A stretch of 55,182 bases of DNA. It comes from a virus. The notes under the pieces were generated by a model, which saw nothing but the letters and a program-made list of their open reading frames with translations, was not told where the DNA came from and searched no databases. This document shows positions 15,448-24,070 of this stretch, one piece after another. The stretch covers positions 1 through 55,182 of IMG/VR virus record IMGVR_UViG_3300027972_000014, one strand, 5' to 3'. Within the stretch, counting starts at the first letter, position 1, and each line of letters begins with the position of its first letter. Position numbers and translations under genes: made by a program.

Positions 15448-18351
15448 CTAGCCGAACGCCAACGCGCTCGACTTCATCAGTTCAAATTCTTGCCGCGCCG
15501 ACGGCACTCCGCCAAGAATAACCTGGCTAAAATTGTAATTGTTTATGATGTTGGTCGTGACACTATTCATCGCGTTTGATACTTTTCCTTCTCCATTGGT
15601 AATGCCCATCGCCAGACCGCTCATTAAATTTTGTCCAATTTCATTAAACACTGCCGACGGAGAAGCTATACCTAAAGTTTCCTTGATTTTTGCAACCAGA
15701 GCATCACCCAACTCTGCCGCCAGTCCGGTAATAGTGTCCCATCCACCTTGAATTCCCTTTTTAATTCCTTCGATAATATTGTCACCAATTTTGACAAAAC
15801 TTTCCACGGAGAATGCTTCAACTATACCATCAATAATTCCAGAAAATGAACTTCCCGAGAATGCGCTTTTGATACTTTCAATAATACTATCTGTTTTTGA
15901 CATAATATCTTCTTTAATCGTTGTAAATGATTCAACGATACTATCCCAGGCAGCATTCCATAAAGTTACCAAGCTTTCCTTAAATGCCGACCACGCTGTT
16001 TTTATTGCTAAAATTAACTCCGTAACCAATACGATTATAGCTTCTTTCCTGGTGGTAAAATATGCTACAATTGCATCCCACAATACCGACCAGATAGATA
16101 TTAACGTAGACTTGAATGCTTCCCATTGCCCACTGATGTAAATTATCAAAGCATCAATGGCGATAAATAACAAGTCCCTTGCTGCCCCCAGGATAGTCAT
16201 AATAAAGTCCCAGGTCAATTGCCAGTTACTTTGCAGGGCTTTACCGAAAGCCGTCCAGTCACCCTTGATGAGAGCAGCGACCATATCAATGACCCCGCCA
16301 ATAATACCCATTACGAACTTTACATAACCATAAATCAAGTCCCAAGCTACTTTGGTTACGGCTAAAATCGTGTCTCCCCACGTAGCCCAGAATTGCCGAA
16401 TAAATGACAATGCACCAACAATAAGCCCCCCGATAACCGTCAAAAACCCATTGACGATTACCATCACATTAGCCCCGTGTGCCGTCCACCAGGCGGTGAT
16501 GGTAGTCAATACCGTATTGACCACTTCCTGAATTTGAGTAAATACCTGCAAGAATATGGGGTATAAAACATTATTGAAAAAGTCGGTTAATGTTTGAATG
16601 GCTATAGGCACATTGACCGCCAACCAATTCCAAACCTCGACCAGGATAGGGTAGACCGACGCCCACACCTCAGTCAATGTATCACGTATCCCAAACCAGT
16701 TCCCGGCCCAGGCTGCACCAAGTAAGGCGGCAGCGGCAATTACGGCGACAATAGGCGATGATAGGGCTGTAATCAGGCCGATAACTACCGATATAACCAC
16801 AGACCCAGCCAGGACTGTCAATACCCCGGCAATAGCACCCTTGACAGATTCAAAGTTATCATTTAGCCAAATAATTGCTTTGTTGAGTAAATCTATTGCC
16901 CCTCCTTTTGATAATTTATCAAGCGATGGTATCAGCACCCCCATTATCATTCCTGCAAAACCGGACAACGTGCCGGTTATTTTTTTTATCAATTCCGATG
17001 TAGCCGGTGTCAAGCCCAATGCCCCCACCAGACCATCTTTTTTGACATTACTGATAAAGCCAACAATATCTTTTAATGCTCCGCCTACAAATTGCCCCAA
17101 ACTTTCACCCCAAGATTTTATGGAAGGTAGGCCCTCTTTTATCATATCCAAAAAATCAACTACATAAGGTCGTATTGCCTCAAAAGTGCCGGTAAAAAAT
17201 TCACGCAGAGCAATGTTTTTATATTCCTCCAAAGTCGAGGTAATACCGGCGAAACTTGTGGCCTGTTCCTTTGCCGCTCCGGTAAAGATTTCCATATCTT
17301 TCATTGTGGCTTCGATAAAATCATCGGCATTAACTAGCCCTTTTGATACGTCATCTAGACTAAAACCCATTCCCTTTAGAATTTCAGTTGTGCCAATACC
17401 GGCATTGGATAATTGAATAAGTTCCTGCCCGGACACCTTGCCCTTTGCCTGCATCTGGCCTAATGCCAGAGAAATTTGTTTTGTTACCTCTGACCCTGCC
17501 CCAGTTGCGGCAGCAAAGTCAACTTCTGCCTGAGTAAGACGTTTGGCTTCCTCAGCCGTAAAACCATATACCTGTGCCGTCTTGAATGCCTGCCCGATGT
17601 CCGTAGAATCGAACGGAGATTCGGCGGCCAGGTTCTCTATCCAGCCCAAAAGTTCCTTTGATTTTTCAGCTGCCAGCCCCATAGCTTCTTTCATACTAAT
17701 CTGACCGGTTCGGACTGATTGAAGCACATCAACATATCCGGCAGACTTATTTGTCAGTTCGCTTATTCGGGCAGTGTGCTCCGTTACTTTCTCGCTAGCT
17801 TCATTGAATTTGTAATTCAATTCATCCAAAGCTGCGCGTTTACGGTTTATGGCTTCCTCGTTGCGCTTGTCTGCCCCTTCCATTTTGGTTAGCTCGGCCT
17901 GGGTCAATTGTATTTTTATAGCCAGTTGGTCACGGCTATGAGTCTCATTGTCAATTTTACCAGATAGATTATCAAGTTCTTTTTGTTCTTTTTTGCTTAA
18001 TTCGACCTGAGCCGTACCAACTTTGACCATTTCCTCTACACCGCTGGTTCGCACCAACTCGCGGGCGTAAAGATTTTGAATAGCCAAGCCAAGCCTTTCG
18101 TGTGAGGCGATTTGCTCCAACGCGGATTTGGCGGCATACAAAAAACCGCCTGCCAGGGCGGTTACTCCGGCGAGCGCCACCCCACCGGCAACCAGGCCAA
18201 TGTTACCGAGAGAACCGCCAAGAGATGATAATTGCCCGACCAACCCTCCACCAACATTACCAAGATGAGACAAGGAATTGGTTACATCGTTCAGTGCGCC
18301 AGAGGCTTCATTTTTTCCGGTTATACGGATTTCAATAGTCCGGTCAGACAT
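15448..18351 (-). CDS. Tape measure protein
   Basis: The 967-aa protein sets tail length and is ejected with the DNA. It has the expected make-up: an N-terminal segment MSDRTIEIRITGKNEASGAL, glycine/alanine-rich hydrophobic parts (about 33-70), a coiled coil (110-200), the conserved tape-measure region with ESPFDSTDIGQAFK and AKGKVSGQELIQLSNAGI (about 240-320), several membrane-like stretches in the middle, and tryptophan-spaced repeats (WNAAWDSIVESF) near the C-terminus. Position right after the tail chaperones is standard. Confidence 0.92.
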   Translation of the reverse strand: MSDRTIEIRITGKNEASGALNDVTNSLSHLGNVGGGLVGQLSSLGGSLGNIGLVAGGVALAGVTALAGGFLYAAKSALEQIASHERLGLAIQNLYARELVRTSGVEEMVKVGTAQVELSKKEQKELDNLSGKIDNETHSRDQLAIKIQLTQAELTKMEGADKRNEEAINRKRAALDELNYKFNEASEKVTEHTARISELTNKSAGYVDVLQSVRTGQISMKEAMGLAAEKSKELLGWIENLAAESPFDSTDIGQAFKTAQVYGFTAEEAKRLTQAEVDFAAATGAGSEVTKQISLALGQMQAKGKVSGQELIQLSNAGIGTTEILKGMGFSLDDVSKGLVNADDFIEATMKDMEIFTGAAKEQATSFAGITSTLEEYKNIALREFFTGTFEAIRPYVVDFLDMIKEGLPSIKSWGESLGQFVGGALKDIVGFISNVKKDGLVGALGLTPATSELIKKITGTLSGFAGMIMGVLIPSLDKLSKGGAIDLLNKAIIWLNDNFESVKGAIAGVLTVLAGSVVISVVIGLITALSSPIVAVIAAAALLGAAWAGNWFGIRDTLTEVWASVYPILVEVWNWLAVNVPIAIQTLTDFFNNVLYPIFLQVFTQIQEVVNTVLTTITAWWTAHGANVMVIVNGFLTVIGGLIVGALSFIRQFWATWGDTILAVTKVAWDLIYGYVKFVMGIIGGVIDMVAALIKGDWTAFGKALQSNWQLTWDFIMTILGAARDLLFIAIDALIIYISGQWEAFKSTLISIWSVLWDAIVAYFTTRKEAIIVLVTELILAIKTAWSAFKESLVTLWNAAWDSIVESFTTIKEDIMSKTDSIIESIKSAFSGSSFSGIIDGIVEAFSVESFVKIGDNIIEGIKKGIQGGWDTITGLAAELGDALVAKIKETLGIASPSAVFNEIGQNLMSGLAMGITNGEGKVSNAMNSVTTNIINNYNFSQVILGGVPSARQEFELMKSSALAFG

Positions 18352-18366
18352 AGTCAGGCAAGCTCA

Positions 18367-18926
18367 CTATTGTTTACGTGTCTTTTCTTCTTCGGCTTCA
18401 TTTTCAGCTTGTATCATCTCGATATGCGCTGAAATTACCCGCCAATCCTCATCTTCTAATTCTGAGGGTAGACAGTGATACACGTCCCGGCATAGTACCA
18501 ATTCGGTATATTCACCTGGCGGCGGCTCAAATTCTTTTGATACTTTCTTCCATGCCCAGGCAGGATATTTATTCCTGGCCTCTAAATAGGTTTTGAGCCG
18601 CCGTCCAAGTTTTTTATTGCTTCCCCGCCAGTTAGACTTTCAGCCAGGAACTTAAATTCATCTGTCGTAAGCTTATCAATGATTGCGGGGTCATCATTGG
18701 GAATGGGCAACGGTTTATCGTTATCGTCTACCCAGTTCCATTCGATGATATGAGCGGCAATAGTATCAACCCCGATTTCGAGCGATACATCATCGGTAAT
18801 ATCTTTGCCAGTTTGTTTGCGGAGTTGCTTCACGTCACCCATTGTCAATTTACGGACAACAACAAACGACCCCTCACCCTGCACTACTTCGGAATTAAAG
18901 CGGGTTGTGCTTTTTCTTTGTGCCAC
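18367..18926 (-). CDS. Tail assembly chaperone gpGT (-1 frameshift product)
   Basis: The long chaperone form is made by -1 ribosomal frameshifting at AAAAAAC (18609-18615) near the end of the short form. About 106 residues in frame 0 are followed by 80 in the -1 frame (LGRRLKTYLEARNKYPAWAW ... ending EEEKTRKQ), stop at 18367-18369. The extension is charged and helical, as in lambda gpGT, which recruits the tape measure protein that follows 15 bases on. There is no separate start codon for the extension, which supports the fusion. Confidence 0.8.
18582..18926 (-). CDS. Tail assembly chaperone gpG-like (short form)
   Basis: The 114-aa protein (MAQRKSTTRFNSEVVQGEGS) lies between the tube protein and the tape measure, the usual position of chaperone G. 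It contains FVVVRKLTMGDVKQLRKQTG and ends LDGGSKPI in frame 0. The ratio of short to long form is set by the slippery heptamer inside its last codons. Confidence 0.8.
   Translation of the reverse strand: MAQRKSTTRFNSEVVQGEGSFVVVRKLTMGDVKQLRKQTGKDITDDVSLEIGVDTIAAHIIEWNWVDDNDKPLPIPNDDPAIIDKLTTDEFKFLAESLTGGEAIKNLDGGSKPI
18609..18615 (-). promoter_or_regulatory. -1 frameshift slippery heptamer
   Basis: A_AAA_AAC in the frame of the short chaperone (codons ATA AAA AAC). Slipping back one base joins the next open frame without a stop. A GGACGGCGGC stretch follows directly and may slow the ribosome. Confidence 0.8.
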
Positions 18927-18941
18927 AATTCACTTCTCTTT

Positions 18942-19391
18942 CTACGACGCTACGGTCGTCGGCACCATGGCCCCGGTGTTTTTCATCGAGGTTGAAATTA
19001 AAATAGGCGCGGCGTCGCTGCTACTGAACGGCAGTGACATCTTCTCCTGGATAACTTCAACGGTGTAAATATCCGACCCGGCGCTTGCATCAGGCACAAA
19101 TACCTGTAATGTCCGCGCCTCGCACTTGTGGTTAAACCACCAGTCGGTCAATAACGCCCGCGCTTCCAGGTGGTCGGTTGTGTAAAGCACTTCCAGGGTA
19201 ATGGCGACCTCGCCCTTGCAGCATAGGGTGATTTTCCAGTCGCTCCCAAAGACAGTTGCCGACCCGGTATCATTGGTCAGTTCAAACTTGACATTGTTAC
19301 TCGACCCAGAAATGTCGGTTAGAACGCCTGCGCTATTGTCCAATTTGATAACAACATCACAAGCATTTACTGCGGTAGTTGTTGCAGCCAT
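18942..19391 (-). CDS. Major tail tube protein
   Basis: The 149-aa protein is strand-rich with small residues (MAATTTAVNACDVVIKLDN; NVKFELTNDTG; KITLCCKGEVAITLEVLY), has the size of siphophage tube subunits, and sits directly upstream of the chaperone pair. A TTGGAGGAATATT Shine-Dalgarno region indicates strong translation. Confidence 0.8.
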   Translation of the reverse strand: MAATTTAVNACDVVIKLDNSAGVLTDISGSSNNVKFELTNDTGSATVFGSDWKITLCCKGEVAITLEVLYTTDHLEARALLTDWWFNHKCEARTLQVFVPDASAGSDIYTVEVIQEKMSLPFSSSDAAPILISTSMKNTGAMVPTTVAS

Positions 19392-19433
19392 AATATTCCT
19401 CCAAATTTCTAACTGAAATTATTTACAACCCCC

Positions 19434-19781
19434 TCACCCGCCGCGTCTGGCAGGTGGTGGAGCTAACCATATATTGACAATTTGCCCTTTCCAGGCTTCG
19501 ATAGTCTCATCTTTGACCCGGAATAGTTTCCTGATAGGTTCGTAGTCTGTAATGGCCAATAGTTGCGTAGCCGTGACTATGCCCAACGTTTCAAGTTTTG
19601 TTGCTCTGGCAGTCCAGCCGGGTAATTCGCGGAGCGGAGGTGGGGCAACCTCTGAGATTGCACCACCTGTAATAAGTTTATCTATGTTTTGAATCGGTAT
19701 CCCGGCCAGGTCGGTTATCTGACCTGTTGGGATAACTTTGTTGCCCTTTTGTAAGTTCCTATGCACTCGATAGAATGTCAT
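19434..19781 (-). CDS. Helix-hairpin-helix-containing protein in the tail block
   Basis: The start at 19781 overlaps the upstream stop (ATGA) and has AAGGG upstream. The 115-aa protein has an N-terminal strand region (FYRVHRNLQKGNKVIPTGQI) like neck or tail proteins and a C-terminal LPGWTARATKLETLGIVTAT...LLAITDYEPI segment typical of helix-hairpin-helix modules, ending in a proline/arginine tail. It may be a head-tail joining accessory; the DNA-binding-like fold in this spot is unusual. Confidence 0.55.
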   Translation of the reverse strand: MTFYRVHRNLQKGNKVIPTGQITDLAGIPIQNIDKLITGGAISEVAPPPLRELPGWTARATKLETLGIVTATQLLAITDYEPIRKLFRVKDETIEAWKGQIVNIWLAPPPARRGG

Positions 19782-20224
19782 CAAAATACCCTTATAGTGA
19801 TAATAAAGCGGCAAGCAATAAATAACTCACCGTTGTAATCAATAAGGACACGGTTAGCCGACCAGTGCATTGCGCGAATACCAACCAGGCCAAAATATGG
19901 TTTTGTTTTTTGCGCTTGCAAAATGTCTATAATTTGGTCTACGACCGGCTGTAGTCTTGCCATTTCTTCGCCCAGGTCTGGGCCACGCGGAGCTCCTAAC
20001 ACATCGGCGTGAAAAACAATGCTAACCTGTTCAACCCCACCGCGCATAGTAGACCGCTCGGTAGTAGTCTCTACTGCTTCCCAACTTTCAAAATACACTT
20101 GCAAAGTTGGGGTGTCAGCCATCCCCTCTGTCAATTCGTTAAAATCCTGCGACCGGGTCAGACCCGCCGCCGCCTCTAATGTCGTCTTTATCGCTGTGTT
20201 AATTTGCGCCGTTGTGATTGCCAT
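19781..20224 (-). CDS. Tail terminator-like protein
   Basis: The 147-aa protein has a helix-strand pattern (MAITTAQINTAIKTTLEAAA ... LIDYNGELFIACRFIITIRVF) and the position between an HK97 gp10-like protein and the tube protein that is normal for tail terminators or tail completion proteins. Sequence evidence alone is modest; synteny carries most of the call. Confidence 0.6.
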   Translation of the reverse strand: MAITTAQINTAIKTTLEAAAGLTRSQDFNELTEGMADTPTLQVYFESWEAVETTTERSTMRGGVEQVSIVFHADVLGAPRGPDLGEEMARLQPVVDQIIDILQAQKTKPYFGLVGIRAMHWSANRVLIDYNGELFIACRFIITIRVF

Positions 20225-20703
20225 TATTTGCCTATAATCCTTGTTACAGTATCATCAAAAATTTGCAGTATCCGTTCCCGGTTTTCGTCGAGACCTTTTT
20301 GCAGGAATAACTTGGCCTTGATACCGCGCCGGGCGATAGCCTTTTGTACACCCCGCGCCACCGCGTAAATTGCTGCACCGCTTGCCATTCGCTTGCGCCG
20401 TACCCATTCAGCGATAGGAGCATAAGGCGGCCAGAACGGGCGAGTACCCAATTCCTGAGCGGGCGCGTATCTCAGGTTACTACCGACTACGCCCTCAACC
20501 CGTTTACTCATTAAAACCACTTCGGGCATAATGCTAGCCCTGAGTGTTCCCCTATCTACCGGCGCGGCTCGTTTGGCCGAACCCGTTACCAGCAACGTTG
20601 CCTTATGCATTGCCTCGACCATTGGTTGTCCTGATAAGTCCTGGTCAACCTGCTTTAACTTCGCTTTTTGTTCGTCAATACCGTGAACGGTTACAGTTGT
20701 CAT
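20224..20703 (-). CDS. HK97 gp10-like head-tail joining protein
   Basis: From the start at 20703 the 159-aa protein shows the family signature AKRAAPVDRGTLRASI, VVGSNLRYAPAQELGTRPFWPP and a basic C-terminal half. These proteins close the head-tail joint or cap the tail. An upstream ATG (20745) would add 14 residues but lies inside a terminator-like hairpin. No Shine-Dalgarno is visible before 20703, which is odd. Confidence 0.75.
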   Translation of the reverse strand: MTTVTVHGIDEQKAKLKQVDQDLSGQPMVEAMHKATLLVTGSAKRAAPVDRGTLRASIMPEVVLMSKRVEGVVGSNLRYAPAQELGTRPFWPPYAPIAEWVRRKRMASGAAIYAVARGVQKAIARRGIKAKLFLQKGLDENRERILQIFDDTVTRIIGK

Positions 20704-20704
20704 A

Positions 20705-20795
20705 GTTTGTAAAACAAAAAACGGTCCGGTTAGCGATTTACGCATTCCGGGCCGTGTGAGTTTCCCCAGTGGGCCTTAGTTAAATTCAGTTGTTG
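20705..20795 (-). promoter_or_regulatory. Structured leader ending in a T-tract before the gp10-like gene
   Basis: On the minus strand GGCC-CAC-[TGGG GAAA CTCA]-CAC-GGCC forms a two-step hairpin directly followed by a terminator-like stem (ACGGCCCGG against CCGGACCGT, one mismatch) and TTTTTT. It stands only a few bases before the start codon at 20703. The motif CCCACTG...TCACACGGC is shared with 32985-33052. Confidence 0.6.
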
Positions 20796-20800
20796 AGAAT

Positions 20801-20829
20801 ATTATACCATATTTGACGACAATTGACTA
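20801..20829 (-). promoter_or_regulatory. Extended -10 promoter within the head-tail genes
   Basis: ATGGTATAAT (minus strand) has a full -10 with the TG extension; the -35 TAGTCA at 17 bp matches only 4 of 6. It reads through the structured leader 20705-20795. Confidence 0.5.
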
Positions 20830-21501
20830 TCCGATAGGCGGGCGAATATATCGTCCCAATTTCAGCAAAAAAACCGCATCTGGGTCAATCTCTTTTGTAT
20901 ACATAAGTTGACCGGTATCTGAACTTGCCAAAGTGTCAGACATCCCACTTTCGAAACGCTTGTAAAGTCTTACTGCCTGAATTAGAGTCGCCTCTTTTAC
21001 CGGCAACGGTGCTGTTACCGAATACCCCCACTTCGCCGTAACTTGCACCGTTGGTACTCCCCGCGAAGTCACTTTGGCGTCAATGTCGGGCGGGAATCCT
21101 TGCAGATTACTATACTGCCCGCCGGTGAAAATGCTATAATTCCCCGTAGGATTAACAATGAGCATCGTCTTGGGCGGGCTGTTAAAGTTCGGGTTTCTTG
21201 GGTCTCCCCGCGCCGTGATAAAATCACCCGCAACCCACGCCGTGTAAGTTGTATCGGTTACGCTTTCTTTAACCGCCACTGCTGATACCGATACGCATTC
21301 ATCAATCCATAGATATGACAAGCCACTCCCAGAATATTCCCGCGCCGTACCCACTGCCAACGCCTCAAAACCATCAGGCCGGTTACAATAATTGTTAATG
21401 GCAATCTCAGAGGCGGCAATAAGCGCGGTTAAAACCGCGTCCTGTCCCGCTCCTGTTTTGTTTAGCCTTGCCTTGAGTTCAGAAATTGTAGCGTAGCTCA
21501 T
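20827..21501 (-). CDS. Head-tail connector (gp6/adaptor-like)
   Basis: The 224-aa protein opens with helices typical of HK97 gp6/SPP1 gp15 adaptors (MSYATISELKARLNKTGAGQDAVLTALIAASEIAINNYCNRP), has a central strand region and returns to helices (EATLIQAVRLYKRFESGMSD) at the end. It forms the first ring below the portal. Position after the decoration-like genes fits. Confidence 0.75.
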   Translation of the reverse strand: MSYATISELKARLNKTGAGQDAVLTALIAASEIAINNYCNRPDGFEALAVGTAREYSGSGLSYLWIDECVSVSAVAVKESVTDTTYTAWVAGDFITARGDPRNPNFNSPPKTMLIVNPTGNYSIFTGGQYSNLQGFPPDIDAKVTSRGVPTVQVTAKWGYSVTAPLPVKEATLIQAVRLYKRFESGMSDTLASSDTGQLMYTKEIDPDAVFLLKLGRYIRPPIG

Positions 21502-21508
21502 AAGTCAC

Positions 21509-22066
21509 CTACCCAGAATAGCAATGAATACCTATGACAAAGCTAATTGTCCCGGCATTGGTAGTGCAACAACACCGCGCCCAATATTTGGCTGTAGAGG
21601 CGACGCGCTCGGATTGTACCAGGTGCGGCGCTTGTCGCAGGTTCGCAGGTATTATCGCTGCTGTCATCCCGGTTAAAACCTGCGCCCCGCTTTCGCCTTT
21701 CCCAAACTGAATATAATAAAGCCCACCGGCTACACTGGCTTGCGTTACCAAAATTTGATGCGGGTCATAGTATGCCCCATAAACCACACCCGCCCCATCG
21801 TCTAACTGCAACCAATTTCCGTAAGCCCCGGCATTGCCTGCCGTTAGTTGCCAGGCATTAAGACCATTTTCAATCATAAAGGTATCCTGGTCTTTGCCGT
21901 ACCAACGCCCCACACTATGCAAATGGACTTCTATTTCGTTGACATCATAACTTAAACTGTCAGTAGCGCCCGCCAGACCGTCAATAGCCTCGTGGTCAAT
22001 TGCCGCCGTGTAGCGCAAAATCGTTGCCAGGGTAGAGCTATCATCAATCGGATTATCAAGAGGCAT
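21509..22066 (-). CDS. Hypothetical virion-associated protein
   Basis: The start at 22066 overlaps the upstream stop and has GAGGGGG upstream. The 185-aa product is strand-rich with GNWLQLDDGAGVVYGAYYDP and ends with a cysteine cluster (YWARCCCTTN). Its place among head genes suggests a minor head or decoration protein; no family is recognised. Confidence 0.55.
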   Translation of the reverse strand: MPLDNPIDDSSTLATILRYTAAIDHEAIDGLAGATDSLSYDVNEIEVHLHSVGRWYGKDQDTFMIENGLNAWQLTAGNAGAYGNWLQLDDGAGVVYGAYYDPHQILVTQASVAGGLYYIQFGKGESGAQVLTGMTAAIIPANLRQAPHLVQSERVASTAKYWARCCCTTNAGTISFVIGIHCYSG

Positions 22067-22067
22067 T

Positions 22068-22472
22068 TTACACCCCCTCGTTAATGAGTAATCTGCAATT
22101 GGCAACGGTACTAATGGCATAAATTGCGCCGGTGTAAAGGTTATTTACACTGAGGTACATTTCATAACTGCCGCCGTTGGCATTCAGGCGAACACCCCTA
22201 TTCAACCCCGCCGCTCCGCCCAGTGATAAGTAAATCACCGTACCGCTATCATTGATAAAATTGCAATATTTGCGGGATGTATTGGGCGGTAGGACATTGA
22301 TACTAAGTAACCCCACGTCTACTATTGTTTGATTAATCGTTACCGCACTACCCACCACAACCGCACCACCGATAGCAACTACCTCAGCGTGGGTAGTGTC
22401 CCCCATATCCTTATATCTGGTTTGGGTTTCGAGCGGTATCTGTTCCCCTGATGCTAGAATCAAATCAGCCAT
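22068..22472 (-). CDS. Hypothetical phage structural protein
   Basis: The 134-aa protein carries the pattern SRKYCNFINDSGTVIYLSLGG and GVRLNANGGSYEMYLS, which I associate with small beta-sandwich proteins frequent in phage head regions. It precedes 21509-22066 with overlapping stop and start and follows the acyltransferase gene by four bases. The exact role is unknown. Confidence 0.6.
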   Translation of the reverse strand: MADLILASGEQIPLETQTRYKDMGDTTHAEVVAIGGAVVVGSAVTINQTIVDVGLLSINVLPPNTSRKYCNFINDSGTVIYLSLGGAAGLNRGVRLNANGGSYEMYLSVNNLYTGAIYAISTVANCRLLINEGV

Positions 22473-22476
22473 AATT

Positions 22477-22908
22477 TCACCTCAATATTAACCATCTATG
22501 CTTATCTACATATTGCCATTTTCCGTCTACCAACCGGGCTACAACTTGCGCCGGGTTTCCTTCGACCATAGTTCCCGGCGCAACCTCACATGATTTTACC
22601 ACTGCCCCGGCTGCGACAATTGCATCTTCACCAATGATACAATTATAGAGTAGCGCGAAAGACCCAATCCAGGCCCTCTCTTTAATAATTACTTTTTTAA
22701 GGACAGTATCCCCAACCTTGCCCTCGCTTATGTCGTGTGAGGCCGTCAACACTCTTACCCCGTAGCCCCAAATAACATTGGCGGCAATTTCTACCTCACC
22801 CCGATTGTCCATAAAACAACCACGCCGGATAAAAAAGCCTTTATCCTGTTTGATAGTATCAGCCCATTGCTCATTCAGGATAACCCCCAAATTCATAGCA
22901 TTGGTCAT
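22477..22908 (-). CDS. Left-handed beta-helix acyltransferase
   Basis: The 143-aa protein has hexapeptide repeats (IAANVIWGYGVRV, VIIKERAWIGSFALLYNCIIGEDAIVAAGAVV) and the ASHDI loop of the maltose/galactoside O-acetyltransferase group, with the catalytic-type histidine in that loop. It should acetylate a sugar hydroxyl. It is the last gene of the sugar/methyl-transfer cassette that ends before the head-tail genes. Confidence 0.8.
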   Translation of the reverse strand: MTNAMNLGVILNEQWADTIKQDKGFFIRRGCFMDNRGEVEIAANVIWGYGVRVLTASHDISEGKVGDTVLKKVIIKERAWIGSFALLYNCIIGEDAIVAAGAVVKSCEVAPGTMVEGNPAQVVARLVDGKWQYVDKHRWLILR

Positions 22909-23516
22909 TTTGCTATTTCACCTGCACGCCGTACCAACCCGGCTATACCGGAACTTGTATCGGTGTCCATTATCATCACGTCAAGTTCACGACCCAACGA
23001 GGCAGCCAGTTTGTTAACTGCCTCATAAATGGGGATGTAGTAAATCGGGCCGTAGTCGTGAAATAGAATTAGCCCGCCATCTTTGAGCCGGTTAAACCAG
23101 GGCAAGTCACGGACTATCAGCCCGTGATTGCCGTCTACAAAAATGAAGTCGAAGTTCTGACCGTAGTATATATCATGGTAATCCCAAGAGCACATTGCGA
23201 TAACAGAAACATTAGGCCAGGGCGCGAGATTCTGTTGAGCTAATTCATACTCACCCTTGCGCGGGTTGAGCGTTGTTATCCGCGCCAATGGAGCGCCTTG
23301 AGCAATCATCGAGGCCGAGTAGCCTACCGCAGTCCCTAACTCCAAAATATTAGCATCTGGCCTATTGTATTTGCTTGCCAGTCCATACAGAGCCATTGCC
23401 TGGTAATGTTTCTGTCCGCTTTTGATTGATTGGCTTTTATCAAGAGCCGTCTTTGCTCCTGGAAACGAGGCGTCAAGCTGTTGGGTGATATTTGCTATCG
23501 TATCGTGAATTATCAT
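22905..23516 (-). CDS. SAM-dependent methyltransferase (class I)
   Basis: The 203-aa protein has motif I ILELGTAVGYSAS, an acidic motif II (ITTLNPRKGE) and FDFIFVDGNHG, typical of Methyltransferase-24-like enzymes that methylate sugars or small molecules. It is paralogous to 24899-25507 (shared QAMxLxxLAxxYNRxDANILE). It overlaps the acyltransferase by 4 bp. Confidence 0.8.
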   Translation of the reverse strand: MIIHDTIANITQQLDASFPGAKTALDKSQSIKSGQKHYQAMALYGLASKYNRPDANILELGTAVGYSASMIAQGAPLARITTLNPRKGEYELAQQNLAPWPNVSVIAMCSWDYHDIYYGQNFDFIFVDGNHGLIVRDLPWFNRLKDGGLILFHDYGPIYYIPIYEAVNKLAASLGRELDVMIMDTDTSSGIAGLVRRAGEIAK

Positions 23517-24070
23517 AATGGTTTCCTGTATGCCTTTAATGCTCCTACGGTTTCCAATTCAATCCATTGGTTTTTGGCCTGCCATTTGTCTACTACTTTT
23601 TTAACATCAATGCCGGTTTTAATTATGCCATAATCGTGAATGGCTAAAATTCCACCCGGCATTATTTTATCAGGCCATACCGCCATATCTTTTGTTATTG
23701 CTGCTTTGCTATGGTCACTGTCAAGAAAACAAAATGCTACTTTGTTTGGGATATAGGTCGGCGCTTCCCAACTATTCATTTCCAGGGATAGAATTTCTAT
23801 ACCAAATTTATTCATCGTCGCCCAAAATCGAGCGCGGTTTTTTGAAGCCCAATTGTCTACGGCGTAGAATACCCCGCGCCCCCAACGAGCCTGCACCCAG
23901 GTCACAACCGAGCCGCCTTCATATACGCCACATTCTACCGCAGCGCCATTTGGGGCAAGTCTTGCCAGGTCGAAAAGATAATACAATTGAGTGGCGGTTT
24001 TAGTTTTATGGTCATAGAGCATAGAATTGGCCTCTATGCCTGCTCTTACCGCTTTATCCCTACCATCCAT
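23513..24070 (-). CDS. SAM-dependent methyltransferase (class I, TylF/Methyltransf_24-like)
   Basis: In this 185-aa protein motif I reads AAVECGVYEGGSVVTWV, followed by FYAVDNW and VAFCFLDSDHS, then ILAIHDYG. The pattern belongs to class I methyltransferases often found in polysaccharide and macrolide pathways. It overlaps both neighbours by 4-11 bp, indicating one transcript with the other transferases. Confidence 0.75.
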   Translation of the reverse strand: MDGRDKAVRAGIEANSMLYDHKTKTATQLYYLFDLARLAPNGAAVECGVYEGGSVVTWVQARWGRGVFYAVDNWASKNRARFWATMNKFGIEILSLEMNSWEAPTYIPNKVAFCFLDSDHSKAAITKDMAVWPDKIMPGGILAIHDYGIIKTGIDVKKVVDKWQAKNQWIELETVGALKAYRKPL

